This document shows, piece after piece, positions 1 through 12,551 of a stretch of 64,000 nt of DNA (position 1 is its first letter; each line of letters opens with the position of its first letter). Origin of the DNA: Lyophyllum atratum (lineage: Eukaryota > Basidiomycota > Agaricomycetes > Agaricales > Lyophyllaceae). A program made the position numbers and the translations under genes. Where the stretch lies: positions 124,001 through 188,000 of the forward strand of contig JACGCN010000016.1 of the NCBI GenBank assembly GCA_014905825.1, given 5' to 3'. Under the pieces are notes generated by a model. That model saw only the letters and a list, made by a program, of their open reading frames with translations. It had not been told where the DNA came from and searched no databases.

Positions 1-587
1 CCTTATAATTAGCTTGATCTTGCAATTGAGACAACGATATATATATATATACACACTCTAGATCTATAACTAGAACTGATACTTGGGCAATGGGGACATG
101 TCATTATCATGATGACCATGTATCACGCGTACGTACGCCTCCAAAATCATTGCGATCAAGCAGTTTTCGATCGATGATCAATCAATATGATCCATGAGAT
201 GAGGAGATCTAGATCTAGAGCAAAATGCAAACGGGGAAGCGATGTACATGTACATGATATATAGATCTATACATAGCTACGTACACGATTAATTATAAGC
301 GACGGAACATATCAGGTCCACATGTACATGTACATGCTTGATTGATCACCTCCATCACGGCCCTAGACCTAGAGAATGATCGGGGGCACTCTGAACGACA
401 TGCATCTACATGCACGGGCAATGCGTTAAGGTCATGGCCAGAGTAACCTCATGTACCATACTAGTACCTGGCTACCGTGGCGGATTCGAGCGGACACAAG
501 TTTCCACCCTGTAGCTACAGCTCCGTCCTAAGTCACATACAGCCCGCCGATCAAGCCTTTTGGCCACTGAAGCCCGTCAGTTAGCTT
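1..587. other. AT-rich intergenic DNA with short palindromes
   Basis: No coding exon is recognised. An (AT)n/(AC)n microsatellite lies near 39-56. Overlapping self-complementary runs of ACATGTACATG occur near 243-256 and 319-337, and repeated AGATCTAGATCTAG near 206-222. The last part presumably holds the promoter of the WD40 gene that starts at 588. Confidence 0.5.
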
Positions 588-3174
588 ATGATGGAGTCCG
601 TGGCACAGGGATTTCCTGTTTTCTCGGACCAATTTTGGATGGCGGACAGTGACAATCGGGAGATAAGCGCAATACGTTTCTCCCCAGACGGGAAGTACAT
701 GGCGACAGGAGACAGAGCAGGCATTGTCCTGGTGCGTATCCTCACTATACACAGATCTACTTATGTCAATGGCCTTGCGTATCGTAGATCTACAAAGGCC
801 CAGTGGAATGGTGGACTTTGAGGAACTACCGGGCGACTTCCTGCATACAATCCTTTGCGTGGCACCCCCAGAAAGAGGGGAAATTGTTGATTGGGTGCGC
901 CAATGGCGACATTAATACCCTTTTGATGGCCGAAACCGACCAGATGGTAAGGATACCTGATTATGAACCACCTTTCACGGCTCACCCATGAGTGCAGACG
1001 GAGAATGATGTGAACAACTACGTCAATTTTGACGGACTAATCAACTTCGTCGAGTACAGCAGGTCTGGCACACGGGTAGCTGTGGTCTGGGGAAGGATCT
1101 ATGTATCCCTGTACGAAGGTCAGCTCCTTGTTGAACAATATAGGACCGGATGATTCATACACTATGTAACGCTCAGATGGTTGCCAACAGCCTCAGGACG
1201 CCAGCCCCATGCCCGTCGCGCAGCTTTTGGATTTGGCATGTGAAACTACACCTGTCCAGTCAATACACTTCGTGGGGGACGAAAAGCTTATAGTTTGTGG
1301 TTATTCTCGTGAAATGGGCATCGGGTGAGTTTACTGAGCCTTGGAGATGAGCTGTATCTTACTAAACATGCACTTTAGTGTATTCTCGACATCTCCTCCA
1401 TATCAATTGGTACACCGGGTCCAGCTGAGGAATGAAGGTCACGCAATGTAGATACACTTCCTCGTGAGCATTGACGCCGCTGATAGGTTCGCCAGAGGTG
1501 CTTCTGCGCTTTCTCCTTTGCAAACAATGCTGGCCGTCACAAACTTAAGCGACGACGGGGTTGACTTCTACTCCCTGGAGACATGGAGTCATTACGGCGC
1601 TGTAGCCTTTGACAACAGTATCAGCTGGACTCTTAAGACGTCTATCCAGTTTATAGACCAAGAAAGCATCGTCGTGGGCCATCAACGGGGGGGGCTGATC
1701 TACGCAAGAGTGATGCCAACAGGTAATGGAGTACGAGTGAGACTGGATCCGGATGAGAACGCGCGAATTGGTGAGTGCCAGAAAACATGCGATTCTTCTA
1801 GATGCTGATTATCTGTAATGAAGTTACGAGGGTCGTCGTAAGTTAAAATGCGCCTGTTTCATGGAGCTATTGTGTGACGGCGATTCACGAAGGCTACCGG
1901 ATGGTACGAAGGTAAGGTCATACTCGCGGCTGCGACATTCTGCATCAAGGGAGATGTGATGAGGACAGGGCGCGGGCCGAGAACTTCGGTACTGCGTTAT
2001 CTATCGGTAAGTCCACACGAACAGATTGAGCAAGGCGACTTACAAGCCGAGCTTCAGAATGCAGAAGAAGAAAGCACATCGGTGAAAAGAGACCCATCTC
2101 GGCAGGTACGCGACGACGCTGAGCAAGGCCTGCAGACTAGGAAATCAGCTGATGTCATTGTCAAGGTAGGAGTCAGATATGTACGAGTTGGCGTATCTTA
2201 TGATTGGGTCTTCCCTTATAGGACCCCCAAGACGACTTACTATTCGAGCTTCAGAATGTAGACGAAGAAAGCACATCAGTGGAACGAGACCCGTCTGAGC
2301 AGGTACACGATGACGCTGAGCAAGGCCTGCAGACTAGGAAATCCGCTTATGTCGTTCTAAAGGTAGGAGTCAGATAGGTACCAGTTGGCGTATCCAAGAC
2401 GACTTACTAGCCGAGCTTCAGAATGCAGAAGAAGAAAGCAAATCAGTGGCACAAGACCCGCCTGAGCAGGTATACCACGACGCTGCGCAAGGCCGGCAGA
2501 CCAGGAAATCAGCGGACGTCGCTGTAGAGGTAGGAGTCAGATATGTACCAGTTGGCGTATCTTATGATTTGGGCTTCCCTTATAGGACCCCCATTTTCGG
2601 ACGGAATGGAAGCCCTGCGTTGCACTCCTTCTCTATATGTTCGCTACAGGAGTCGTCATTGTCGTCATTTACTATGTCGCTTCACGTAGACCAGGAACCC
2701 CCCTGCCCCCCAGTACGCGTGAAGTGGCGCCAGTGCCTTGCAGGACGTGTACGGAGATGCAGACGAGGGCTGCGGATGGCGTCGGTGTAACGACCTTTGT
2801 CACAATGACGACAGCGACCAGAACCGAGACAAGGATCTTCACCGTCCTCGCAGCATCACTGACGACAAGAGCAATAGGCGTGGACTCGAGCAGTAGTCCG
2901 CGGACAACTCAGGTTTCGAGTGTGGAGGGCGTAACGTCGTCGATGACCATGGATGCGGCTTCAGATGAAGTAAGTCTTGACAGGCAGAGGCTGGCAGAGT
3001 AAATGGGCTGACCTGATGTCCAAGCGTTCGGCGCGGATGACTGTCACGAAAACAGAAACGGAGATCATCAAGGAAACCACTTTGATTACGATCAAGACGG
3101 TCCCAATTATACAAACCATCACCGTCACAATGCCAGGTGCATCGGCTGTCCCGATACAGGACGTTGTCGCCTAG
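588..3174 (+). CDS. WD40-repeat protein with C-terminal transmembrane segment (multi-exon)
   Basis: The first exon reads into a WD40 blade (ISAIRFSPDGKYMATGD) and continues across an intron into IYKGPVEWW and FAWHPQKEGKLLIGCANGDI. Later blades are visible near 1020-1125 (INFVEYSRSGTRVAVVWG), 1265-1320 and 1490-1730. After the propeller come tandem acidic modules (2036-2590), then one membrane segment near 2610-2680 (VALLLYMFATGVVIVVIYYV), a basic stop-transfer stretch, and a Thr/Ser-rich tail. A last intron begins at about 2969 (GTAAGT), and the tail ends with TAG at 3174. The likely role is a membrane-anchored scaffold: propellers bind proteins, but no partner is evident. The start at 588 is the first of two adjacent ATGs just ahead of the first blade. 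The middle module does not splice cleanly in frame, so the gene may be partly degenerate or use exon skipping. Family assignment is firm; exon detail is not. Confidence 0.7.
2036..2591 (+). repeat. Three tandem exon-plus-intron modules inside the WD40 gene
   Basis: Three copies of about 165-195 bp begin near 2036, 2231 and 2397. Each encodes a version of LLAELQNAEEESTSV, a DAEQGLQTRKSA-like stretch, and an intron starting GTAGGAGTCAGAT. Copies 1 and 3 end in the same CTTCCCTTATAG acceptor followed by GACCCC. Copy 2 lacks about 30 bp including that acceptor. The repeat unit therefore includes an intron, which indicates unequal crossing-over at DNA level rather than retroposition. Confidence 0.8.
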
Positions 3175-4075
3175 CAAGGAGGTAGTTGGGGTGGCGGTTT
3201 CTGGAGGTACGCCCTGGTGGCGGCTGGGGTGCTGTTCGCCGCCGCGCGGGGACCGATGCTCCTGAGGCCCTTGCGGTCGCTCAAGGATTCAGTCACCGAA
3301 TACGTGCATGATGAGTACATGGTCCTGGTTGATTCAGTCGCCGAGTACAGTGCAGGAGTACATCTATGAGTACATGATTCGGTCACCGAGTCCGTGCATA
3401 GGCACATGATCTTGGTTTTGTTGTGAAGGAACGGCTGTAGCGTACCTCCAAATCCCGTTCCCGCCAATCAGACGTCCCTGCTTCGAGTGGCATTTTTAAG
3501 CCTCACTCCCCCCTGAGCGGTAGATGTCCAACTTAAGCATGTATTATGTGGTGTATACAAGAAGTACATCGACATTCAGCGTGCTGTAATCAGGCGATGA
3601 CTGCTAGCGTGAGGGGATGACGAGCAAGACATTTGCTACATACAAGTGGACGTCAGCGTGGTCGACTCATCTGACAAGTGACTGACCTTCCCGGCTAACC
3701 ATAATCGCGTATCTGTACAGGACGGGAGACCTTCATTAGCGTCGAGTGAGTCGTACCGGTCGTACTCGCATCTTGTATATATGCGAGCGCGGCCTACGCT
3801 CAAATCTTTTTCATCCTTGCCATCCTCGCGATCGGCCTCTGCCTCAGGACCATGTCTATCATAAGGTCATGGAGGTACACATTGATCACTCAATCTCATG
3901 GTATTATATATAGATGTATAGAATGGTACGAGAATGGTCCATTTTTACTATTAGAACTATGTAAAAGCTACAGCGAGCGAAACGTCCTTAGTTACAAATG
4001 TAGCAGAGGTAGATATCTTCTTAGTAGACATAGTAAACGTATGGCTGATCATGAGAGGACATGCATATGGTGGTC
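3175..4075. other. Intergenic DNA with short diverged tandem repeat
   Basis: No gene is recognised. Between 3285 and 3420 a phrase close to GATTCAGTCACCGAGTACGTG, followed by TGAGTACATG, recurs three times with changes at roughly 45-bp spacing. A TATATATG string occurs near 3775. Confidence 0.4.
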
Positions 4076-4280
4076 GAGAACAGAGGAGGGAAAGAATAGA
4101 CTCATGTGACGCATCACTAGTTGCCGTCAGGACAGTTAAGGGTAGGCCGTCAAAACTCAGGTGACTCGTCAAAACTCAGGTGACTTGTGAGTCACCTGAG
4201 TTTTGACGGCCTACCCTTAACTGTCCTGACGGCAACTAGTGATGCGTCACATGAGTCTATTCTTTCCCTCCTCTGTTCTC
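4076..4280. repeat. Perfect 92-bp inverted repeat with 21-bp loop
   Basis: Bases 4076-4167 are the exact reverse complement of 4189-4280. The loop contains a second direct copy of the inner arm end (GTCAAAACTCAGGTGACT at 4168-4185), so the hairpin can pair in two registers. Weaker inverted similarity continues outwards for about 30 bp (GGCTGATC...GGTGGTCGAGAA on the left against the complement of 4281-4305). No coding capacity is seen. It could be a foldback element, an insertion hairpin or a template for hairpin RNA. Confidence 0.9.
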
Positions 4281-6077
4281 AACCACCACGTCCCTCAAGA
4301 TCAGCCCTACTTTGCTCGCCGTAGCGTCTGCTCATATATATATATATATATGTCATGTGTAGTCCTAATAGTAATCCGAACCATTCTCCTACGAATACAT
4401 AGATCTAAAATGTTGAGTATGAGTGATATCGCTGGTGATACCCCGAAGTGACCATGGAAACACTGCAGATGTGGTTTATGCACGAAGGAATATAAAATGT
4501 ACAGACGAAAAGATTTGGAGCAGGTGGGATGCGTCGCGTCGAGCTTGAACAAAAAAAAACCTTATGCGACACGAAAGTTAGGGATGGGGAATTCGTAACG
4601 TACGACAACTGTTAAGTCTCAGAGCTGAGGTCTAATATGGCGACGGAGGCGGGCATGAAGAAGGTGAAGAAGATCCAGGTGTGTCCTACCTCATGAAGGT
4701 CTCTTCGCGTCTGACCCACTCTCCTCAGGCGATTCCTTGAAGAACACTCCACTTGTCGCCCATATTGGACCGTTTCCCATCATTGGCTGTGTCTTGAACA
4801 TGCACGCTTAAACGCAGACGAGGGAGTATGGGACTCGTCATGACATTCAGAAATGTACCCGATGATGCAGTATCCGCAGGGGCATATTCCTGAAACAAAA
4901 GGAGGTGTGAAGTCCAGGTGAAGTCCAGGAAAGGTTTGTTCCGCTGCTGCCTGCGTTTACCGAACCCTCCAGACACAAACTTGCCCATGTCATCATCTGA
5001 AGGGACATGACCAACCCTCTTCCCCTTCATACTCGGCTGAAGATCCTCCTGCAGATCCTCTTCGTTTGATCAAGGCGAACGTCTGCCTCCTCAACACATA
5101 AGTTGCCCATATCTCCAGTGAGTCATCTCACGTATCTCTATATCCTGTCCCATACCGTTTCGAATAAAAGCGAAGTTTAATTCCCAATATTAATAGAAGA
5201 CGGCTGTCAATCCTGCGCTAGAACACACCAGCCAGGGGTTCAACAGTCCCCTAATCATCCCAGTTCGCAAGGGTAGCGCGAGGTCAATTCCGATGTTTGT
5301 GCGTCTCACATGATGCTCGAAGTGCGTTTGACCGATACTTGCCATCATTAGAATATCGATGGGCCCATTTTGGAGAAGGAGTCGGATGGTAACACACGAA
5401 GCTGCCCATTGTCCGATCGAAAAGTTGAAAGTGAAGACTCATTCGATGATAAGTTATATATGGGCCGTTTGTATACTATCTGCCCTGCGCAAGTACATGC
5501 AATGGCGAAGATTACCCTCAAACCTTGATTTCAAGCTAGTTCCCCACAATTGAGGGCGTTGTTGACGAAAATATGACTTTAACGACAGTCGCAAGTGAAA
5601 CACTGTACCTGGTAAAAAAACATACTCACGCCATCGAGTCCGCTCATGTAAGTTTCGATAACAAATCTAGCCCTCATGATTCTGATCATGTCTGATATGA
5701 CCTTTCTACAGATGAACCCAAAGCAGTTCTAGACGCAGATCGATAAACATACACTACCTATATGGACGCGTTTTTAATGTTCATGCACATGCAATTGTCG
5801 CTAATTGTGATATTATATGCCGTCGGGGAATTATCACCTGTGATTGATCATGATAAGTCGGATTGATCACATGAACCGATTGAGTGCTCATGATATGATC
5901 ATGCCCAACGCGTATATGCGGACCATGTAGCGCTAGCTGAATATACACGAAGCACCGTACATGTAGAGGAGCATCATTCCCCGCTTTAGGCTGCTGGCCA
6001 GTGGACGGTACGTATCCGATTCCTCCTCTCTGTTGTATATTGATCTACAATTCGTGGCTGGCCAGGCAACTTCGGGC
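4281..6077. other. Intergenic DNA, no recognised gene
   Basis: A (TA)n run lies near 4334-4351. An open frame on the minus strand at 4725-5030 has no recognisable domain. The part after about 5560 is AT-rich with many TGATCA and CATGAT palindromes and leads into the CACTA transposase. No terminal inverted repeat of that transposon was identified here. Confidence 0.4.
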
Positions 6078-9000
6078 ATGCATCGACGCAAGCGCTCCAA
6101 GACGTGCATCTGTAAATGCAAGTCACATTGTACCCAGGTCGATCCGTCCACTGGACAATATACTGGTCCAGGTGTGACTCAAACGCGTAGTACAAGAGAT
6201 AATCATATGAAAGACGATAAGCACCTCGCTGCCCAGGAGAGGGCGACTTCACCCGGAGAGCGATCACGATTCTCAATTTTTGGACGCCGCCATGGCAGTC
6301 CAGCAGTCCAATCCCCCCCTTCTCACATCCCAGCGCCACCCCAGGACCCACAGCCCGCTCCTCAGCAGAACTGGATCCACCTGATTGGAACCGAGGTTAC
6401 CTGGTTGTCGGAGCTTCCCGTCATTTCGTCAGACTCCCCGCTCATCTTTGTCAATGGCCCGGCCAGCCATGGCGAATATATTCCACCATCTGAAGCCGAC
6501 ATCATCTTGCCAAACTACGGGTTACATGCCCTCCTGCCCGACCGTCGGGCCAATCACGCGAACCAAACTTTTCTTTTCACGGAGAACAGACTTTGCGAGC
6601 TCGCAGGCCAACTCCGTAACCTGGAAGCATCAGAAGACACAGAAGCGCTCTCGGGACACATTCGTGAGCAGCTATACCGATTATCTCAACAGAAGGGGTA
6701 TAGCTGGGCGCAGCAGCGGGCACATATGACGCCCGGGAGAATAATAGAAAACACAGGTGTGCAAATCTACTTGATCATTCTTTACGAAGCTCATCATCTC
6801 CGTCATATATTATAGAGATCCACTATTATAGACGCGGGCCTCGTAACATCGTATCGAAAGCCGCGACACTAGTTTCCTTGGTCATGGAACACTTATTCTT
6901 CGCCCCTCGGCGTGCACTCCGTACCCAACTCGCCGGCCAAAAGGATGTGCTTCGTGCATCCGGCTTGCCTCCAGATACCTTAGAGGCAATCCCTAAAGAT
7001 CCTCGATCGGCTAGATCACAATATTTCCTTGATGCCGTCACTCGACAATTCCTTTGCTGCCCCAAATGCTTTTACTTGCACCCCTATAAACCCGGCGACA
7101 GCCCGCACAACGTTGATGACCCCGCAATATCTCGATGCCCATTTAAGTTGACCCCAGCAAGTCTATCATGCGATGCCCCGCTGTGGAAGGAACGTGATAT
7201 AGGTGGTGGTCGCACAAGACCCATACCGCGCAGGCAGTATCTGCACCATGTCCTCAGGTCTTGGGTTGGGCGCCTCCTGTCACGGCCAGGGATAGAGGAC
7301 CTTCTCAAAAAATGCCGGCACGCTTCGCCCTCAGGCCAGAATGGGAATACATCAGACATCTGGTCCTCCGATGTGTTCCAAGCGTTGCTGGATGCGGAAG
7401 GCAACTCCTTTTTCCCCGGTCCTCCGGGAGAAGGTCGGCTGGTATTCAGCTTGTCCGTCGATAGCTTCAATCCCTTCCACATGAAAACTGCAAAACAGCA
7501 AGTCTCATCTACTGGGATATGGCTCGTTCTTCTCAATCTCCCTCCTCACCTACGTTATCTACCTGAAAATGTCTTCCTCGTCGGGGTTCTTCCTGATAAA
7601 CCAGCAACACATCAGTTGAACCATGCATTGGGTGAGGTGGTGCGAGATCTGCGCGAGTTCTGGGTACCAGGGGTCTTTTTCACCCGGACTTACAACCAAC
7701 GTGACGGAGAGCTGTATAAAGGAATGCTTGTTCCTCTAGTCTGCGATATGCTGGCCGCACGTCAAGTATTGGGCCTTCCGGGCGTTACGACGGCACATTA
7801 CTTCTGCACTTTTTGTGACATCGATCAGGATGACATCGACATCCTTGATCAGTCTGAATGGCCAGCAAAGGATGCGGAAAATGTCCGTCGCTTTGCCAAG
7901 CTCTGGAGGGATGCCGGCAGCGAAGCGGAACAGGAACAACTTTTCGAAGCTCACGGATTACGATGGTCAGCATTGCTGGATCTCCCCTACTGGAATCCAG
8001 TTCTGTATGCTATCATCGATTCAATGCATGCTCTTGATCTCGGTCTATTCCAAAACCACCTACGTCGACTTTTCAAGATTGATCTTGTTACCGTTACAGT
8101 CGGAGGCGATGGCTCCTCGGAACCTCCTCCGCCCATCGATAAGATAACGCAGGACCGTGCGGGATTGCAAAAGTGCATCACGCTCATCCGTCAGGACCCA
8201 CCGAGTCCAACGCTGCTAGAGCAGTTACTGGGCTTCCACCGCAAGATCTTGTATACGATTTGTGTGGAAAATGACATAAAGGGTTCTGGTCATAATTTAG
8301 TCATTGGGACGCGATGGGTTTTAGCGAACAATATAGTCAACTGGGTCAGTCGATTATCTCATTCCTCCCTCATTGATATATAATCTGCATATCTAGAGGC
8401 TACGTGTTAGCGCCGAACAAGCCTCGTTGATATTAGGATACTCCTCGCAGCCCACCCCGGCTCCAGATTCTTCCCCTTCGACACCGGAGCCGGATATGGA
8501 GGCCAGTACACGACACTCATCAGTACTCCCAGACAACGCCGACATTGACCCCAAAAAAGCGGCGCGCGTAATCTTGCACCTTACGGATGCGGAGGATTTG
8601 GAGGCTAGCAGAACAAAAGCGTACAAACAGGCTACAACGATCATCTTGGAGTATCTCTGTGATCTTCTTGCAATTCAGTATACACACATTGTGAAGAACC
8701 GCAAGAAGGGCCTTTTCGACCTACTCACTCAGACCGTGAGGCTCATCCTTTCGTTGTAATGTTCTATATACTGATATCCCAATGGATTGATCAGATTGAC
8801 GAAGATGAAACTAAACTTCGCGAACTTGTAGCTTACATTCCGATCAAAGCCCCGAATCGTGTAGTTCTCGGGAAAGATGTTATGGCTGCCATCTGGTCCG
8901 ACATGGAAAAGACTCAGCTCCCTACGTGGATTCGGCCTGCACCCCCCAACTGGGGCACCTCACAGAGAGGTAAACTCAGCGCGGATCAGTATCGCGTTAT

Positions 9001-10225
9001 CTGCACCATCCATCTCGTTGTTACCCTGATTCGCCTCTGGGGAAAGGATACTGGTCGCAAGAAGGAAATGCTGAAGAATTTCATGGATCTTGTCAGCGCG
9101 GTTCGGATCGCCAACCTTCGCGTCATCTCTGCGGAGAAAATAACGGCCTACAACACCTTCATCTCTCGCTACGCCGCCCGTAGTGTCGAGTTATTTCCAG
9201 ACGGGGACGTAAAACCCACCCTGCACGTAGCGCTTCACATGGGGGAGATTATGAAGTTGTTTGGTCCAGTACATGCTTACAGTTCTCCGTTCTACGAGCG
9301 CTACATCAACTTTTTCCACCGAATGAATACAAATCAAAAAATCGGTTCGTGAACTCTGTTATCGCATCCAAAACGCAGACTCACCCTATCCCTGAATTCA
9401 GGAGACCTGGAGTCCACCTTCATGCATGTGGCTGCTCGTGCCTCCAACCTTCGTGCGTTGCTGTCAGAGGACCCAGATGTGCGCGAAACGGTCAGGGAAA
9501 TGGTTCAAGGGTTTGAAGCTACAGAGCGGGAAGAATCGCGCGGCTTCCGCCTCGCGAGCCTCGTGGACCCAACAGCGGCTGACTATGCCATCGACTCTAA
9601 CGCGATCCCTATCGAACTTGCCGAAGACGTGTTTCAGCATCTGCATACACTTATCACTTCCCTTAACGGACCTAATCACGATATCCGAGTTTCCAGACAA
9701 GCTTTTACCGTCAAGCAGATCTCAATTCGGGATGTAACATACGGAACATCTAGTTCCTCGACTTTCAAGAACAGCAATATCCTCTTCCAACATCCAACGG
9801 CTGATTCTATCGACGATCTGTCTGCTGCTACCATTCTCCAAATCTTCCAACATACTCACGAGTCTGCAAACGAGTCTTTTACGGAGTTCTATCTCATTGT
9901 GCGAGAGCTGTTGCCCGTGGATTCCACATCCGACCCTTATCGCGAGTTTGGTTTTGCTGGAGGATTCCTTTGCAGAGCCGTACCCACAGTCGCTTCTCGT
10001 GTCATCAAGCTCTCACAGGTTATTTCACACGTTGCACTCACTCCAATGGATGATATAGAATACGCGGGCTTGATTCATGTTCTTCCAGTTGACCGTGTGA
10101 GTTCCTTTCGAATTCTCTATTCTTACCTATCGTTCTTTAACGATCCATCACAGCTCATGCTATCATTTCGTCTGGGCCTCACCACAGATGTTCCAGATGC
10201 AGATCTAGAGACTGATATGATTTAA
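6078..10225 (+). CDS. CACTA (EnSpm) superfamily transposase, Tnp2-like
   Basis: This is a DNA-transposon transposase. The N-terminus has the zinc-knuckle-like head of fungal Tnp2 proteins (RKRSKTCICKCKSHC, then TRSTRDNH). The core from 6860 contains VFSLSVDSFNPF, FLVGVLPDKP, the HYFCTFC cysteine motif and IIDSMHALDLGLFQNHLRR. Downstream exons carry FGPVHAYSSPFYERYINFFHRMNTN and, across an intron, GDLESTFMH, all typical of the family. Introns that fit in frame are 8345-8396, 8736-8794 and 9345-9401. The intron near 6755-6830 could not be placed exactly in phase, so it is either mis-read or damaged. The start at 6078 was chosen because the cysteine-rich head follows at once. The ORF ends with TAA at 10225. 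Outside that intron no internal stop is seen, so the copy may be recent. Terminal repeats and target duplication were not found. Confidence 0.8.
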
Positions 10226-10559
10226 TATCTGTAATATAACTTCTTATACATACTATTCCCGCGTGGTCCAGCACGAGCGGCGTTGCATAATCCGCGATGA
10301 TCTGTGCATTATATATGACTCTTGCGCGCTTCTTGCCCTTCGTGTTCAGCTGAGTAGGGTACCACCGCCATCTACTCGTGGTTGGTATTACTATAAAGTT
10401 CACGTGTTTCTTATTTTTCGCTTTGGAACTATATTACCGCGTCGGTGGTCGAGACTATCATTAACATTGCTCATAAGGTGTACGCGTACAGTGCCTAGAC
10501 TACTACGATATGGAAGACCGATGACGAGCCTAAAGTCTCTAGGGTGTGCCGTCTTGCCC
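10226..10559. other. Spacer between CACTA transposase and GH30 remnant
   Basis: No gene is seen. The sequence presumably contains the right end of the CACTA element and lies where the C-terminus of the minus-strand GH30-like gene would be expected, so the element end and the GH30 decay are adjacent. Confidence 0.35.
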
Positions 10560-12551
10560 GTAGTACGTGTAGGCATCCTAAACGGCCATGGTGAACTTCT
10601 TCGCATCCGATCCAATGATGGGACGTCGCTGGCTGCCGACTGGGTTTCTGGTCAGTCAATGTCTGACATGCATATCCAAGGAGCTCACGTTTCACGAAGT
10701 TTCCAGAATGTTTGTAGGTCCAGAATTGCTTCTTGATGTCTGCCCTTGAGGTTAGTGATGTTTTGATATCAAAATTAGTAAAACATCTCACAGAGAGCAA
10801 AGTTTTTGTTCGTGGCATAGTTGGGGTCGTAATAATTGAGACCCTCCTATCACGACAGCATCAATTCCGGGCAGCGAGGGGTTGTTCCACGGACATTTGA
10901 GAAAGATAGAGAAAGCTGACTTACCATTCGAAACAAGAGTCCAAAACTGCAAGACAGAAACCAGCGAGATCAGTTTGGAGATGCGCTCAATCATAATGAC
11001 GAACTCACATCATAACGTGGTTCGTTAGCAAGAACCAAGCTCTGGAAGACCATATGCCCGCAAACATTAAAGCATTCTTGACCCTGACAAATGACCCTTT
11101 CTATGAGTTTGCGAGTCAGGAAGACTGTAGTGCGCCTTACGTTGGATCGTAACCTCCTGACCAATCTTTTCCACTCCCGTCTAATTAAGTTTCCAAGAGA
11201 GCAGGAAACTTCTCATAACAGGCACGTAACAATCAATATCATATACCGTACTTTGCTGATCAAGATGACCACCGACATCCAAGTAGCTTTCCCGGGATAC
11301 AGCCGATTTGTGTTGCTGATGAACGAGGTATAGCTCGCGTCGTTGGGGAAGTCGCACGTGTGGTGAACGAGCGCAGTGATTCAGCATTTCCAGGTCCAAA
11401 ATGAGGTGCGATTTTATGCGCAAGCAGGATGACGCAAAAGCATACCTTACTAATGACCTAGGGTAGCCAAGATGCATACTCATTCCCAGCGTTCCCGAGA
11501 CTCGAGGACTCGTCGGTCAATATACCAACAGACGATGTCAGGCCCTTGGCCGAAAGTGCATTGTGCAGCCCGTTAAAAACTTCCGCACGCCTAGACCCCA
11601 AATTCAGCATTCCCAACCAAAGACCCAATGATCTGAGGCACTCACTGGGTAGGCTGAACCTGCATCCCCTCGTGTCCACACCGCGACGGCCCAAACATGC
11701 TATCAGGCTCCTGCTGGAAGTGCGCAATAATGTCCGCAAGATACGTCACATACGCCGCGCCAGACCCAGTGACAAACCCGCCATTGCAGCTCGCCTTGCC
11801 CGACGTCAGCGGCGCAGGCGCACTATTCGCAAACGCCGTGAGGTGCTGCACGCCGCGCTTCGCAGCCTCAGGAAAGAAATACACGCCCTGCGCGTCCCTC
11901 GCGAAGTTGTGCACGCCCGGGCTCACGTAGAACGTCTCCGGTGCGCACGTTGGGTTGGAGACATTGACGCTGCCGGCGCCGATGTTGTACCGGTAGCTGG
12001 AGAGACCCGACCCGCTCGGGAAGAAGAGAAGCGTGGAGAGTTTCTGCCGTCTTGCATCGGGGAACTTGTAGAGGTCGTTGGGCCACCAGGCGCCGGAGCC
12101 GCCGATGCCGTGGAAGGTCTGGGCGGGGGTGGAGAAGACCGAAGCTGCGGGGGAGTACGTCGATGGCAGAGTCGGGCCAAAAGACGAAGGCGAGGGACAA
12201 TGAAGAGGAGAGGCGGGAGCGGCGCGGGGTTTGAGATTGTATTTGCTGGAACTGTGTTGAGGGGAGAAGGAGAGAGTGGAGGTAGAAGAGGCGAGGAAGG
12301 GCGGAGAATGTGGTTACGAGGATGGCGTGTTTTAGGAGGGCCTTATCGGGAAGCGAGGGGGGGAGGAAGTTGGTGAGGGCAGAGAATTTGGCCTGGTTTT
12401 GTTTGGACGCGGATTTGTGTTTAGGAGGGGTTTTGTGGCGGCGGTGGAAGGAGGTGTTGGTGGAGGCGGTAAAGGACGAGGAGAGCAAATCATTGTCGTC
12501 GGCATCTGAAGCAATAGGCGACGAGGATGATCTTGACATTGGAGTACTCAT
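10560..12551 (-). pseudogene. Decayed GH30-family glycosidase (endo-beta-1,6-galactanase-like)
   Basis: Family landmarks appear in order on the minus strand: TFHGIGGSGAWWPND, LSSYRYNIGAGSVNVSNPT, ETFYVSPGVHNF, LTAFANSAPAPLTSGKASC, EGMQVQPTQ joined across an intron to RAEVFNGL, SVGILTDESSS, LVHHTCDFPNDASYTS, YPGKATWMS, FWTLVSNG, EGLNYYDPNYATNKNFAL and GSDAKKFTMAV. Such enzymes are normally secreted and cleave galactan or glucan side chains. Three defects are visible. The stretch normally carrying the acid/base MNEP motif is missing (HFQQE runs directly into PDSMFGP). An extra two bases shift the frame between ALMFAG and MVFQS near 11030. An in-frame TAG follows FTMAV at about 10580. The 5' end is unclear: the ORF from ATG 12551 lacks a normal secretion signal and is out of frame with the catalytic part. 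The intact gene most like this is a GH30_5-type enzyme; that subfamily call is from memory. Confidence 0.75.

Noticed and set aside
4725..5030. 101-codon minus-strand frame with basic N-terminus
   Set aside because: No family resemblance, no convincing splice partners and no conserved block; left as intergenic.
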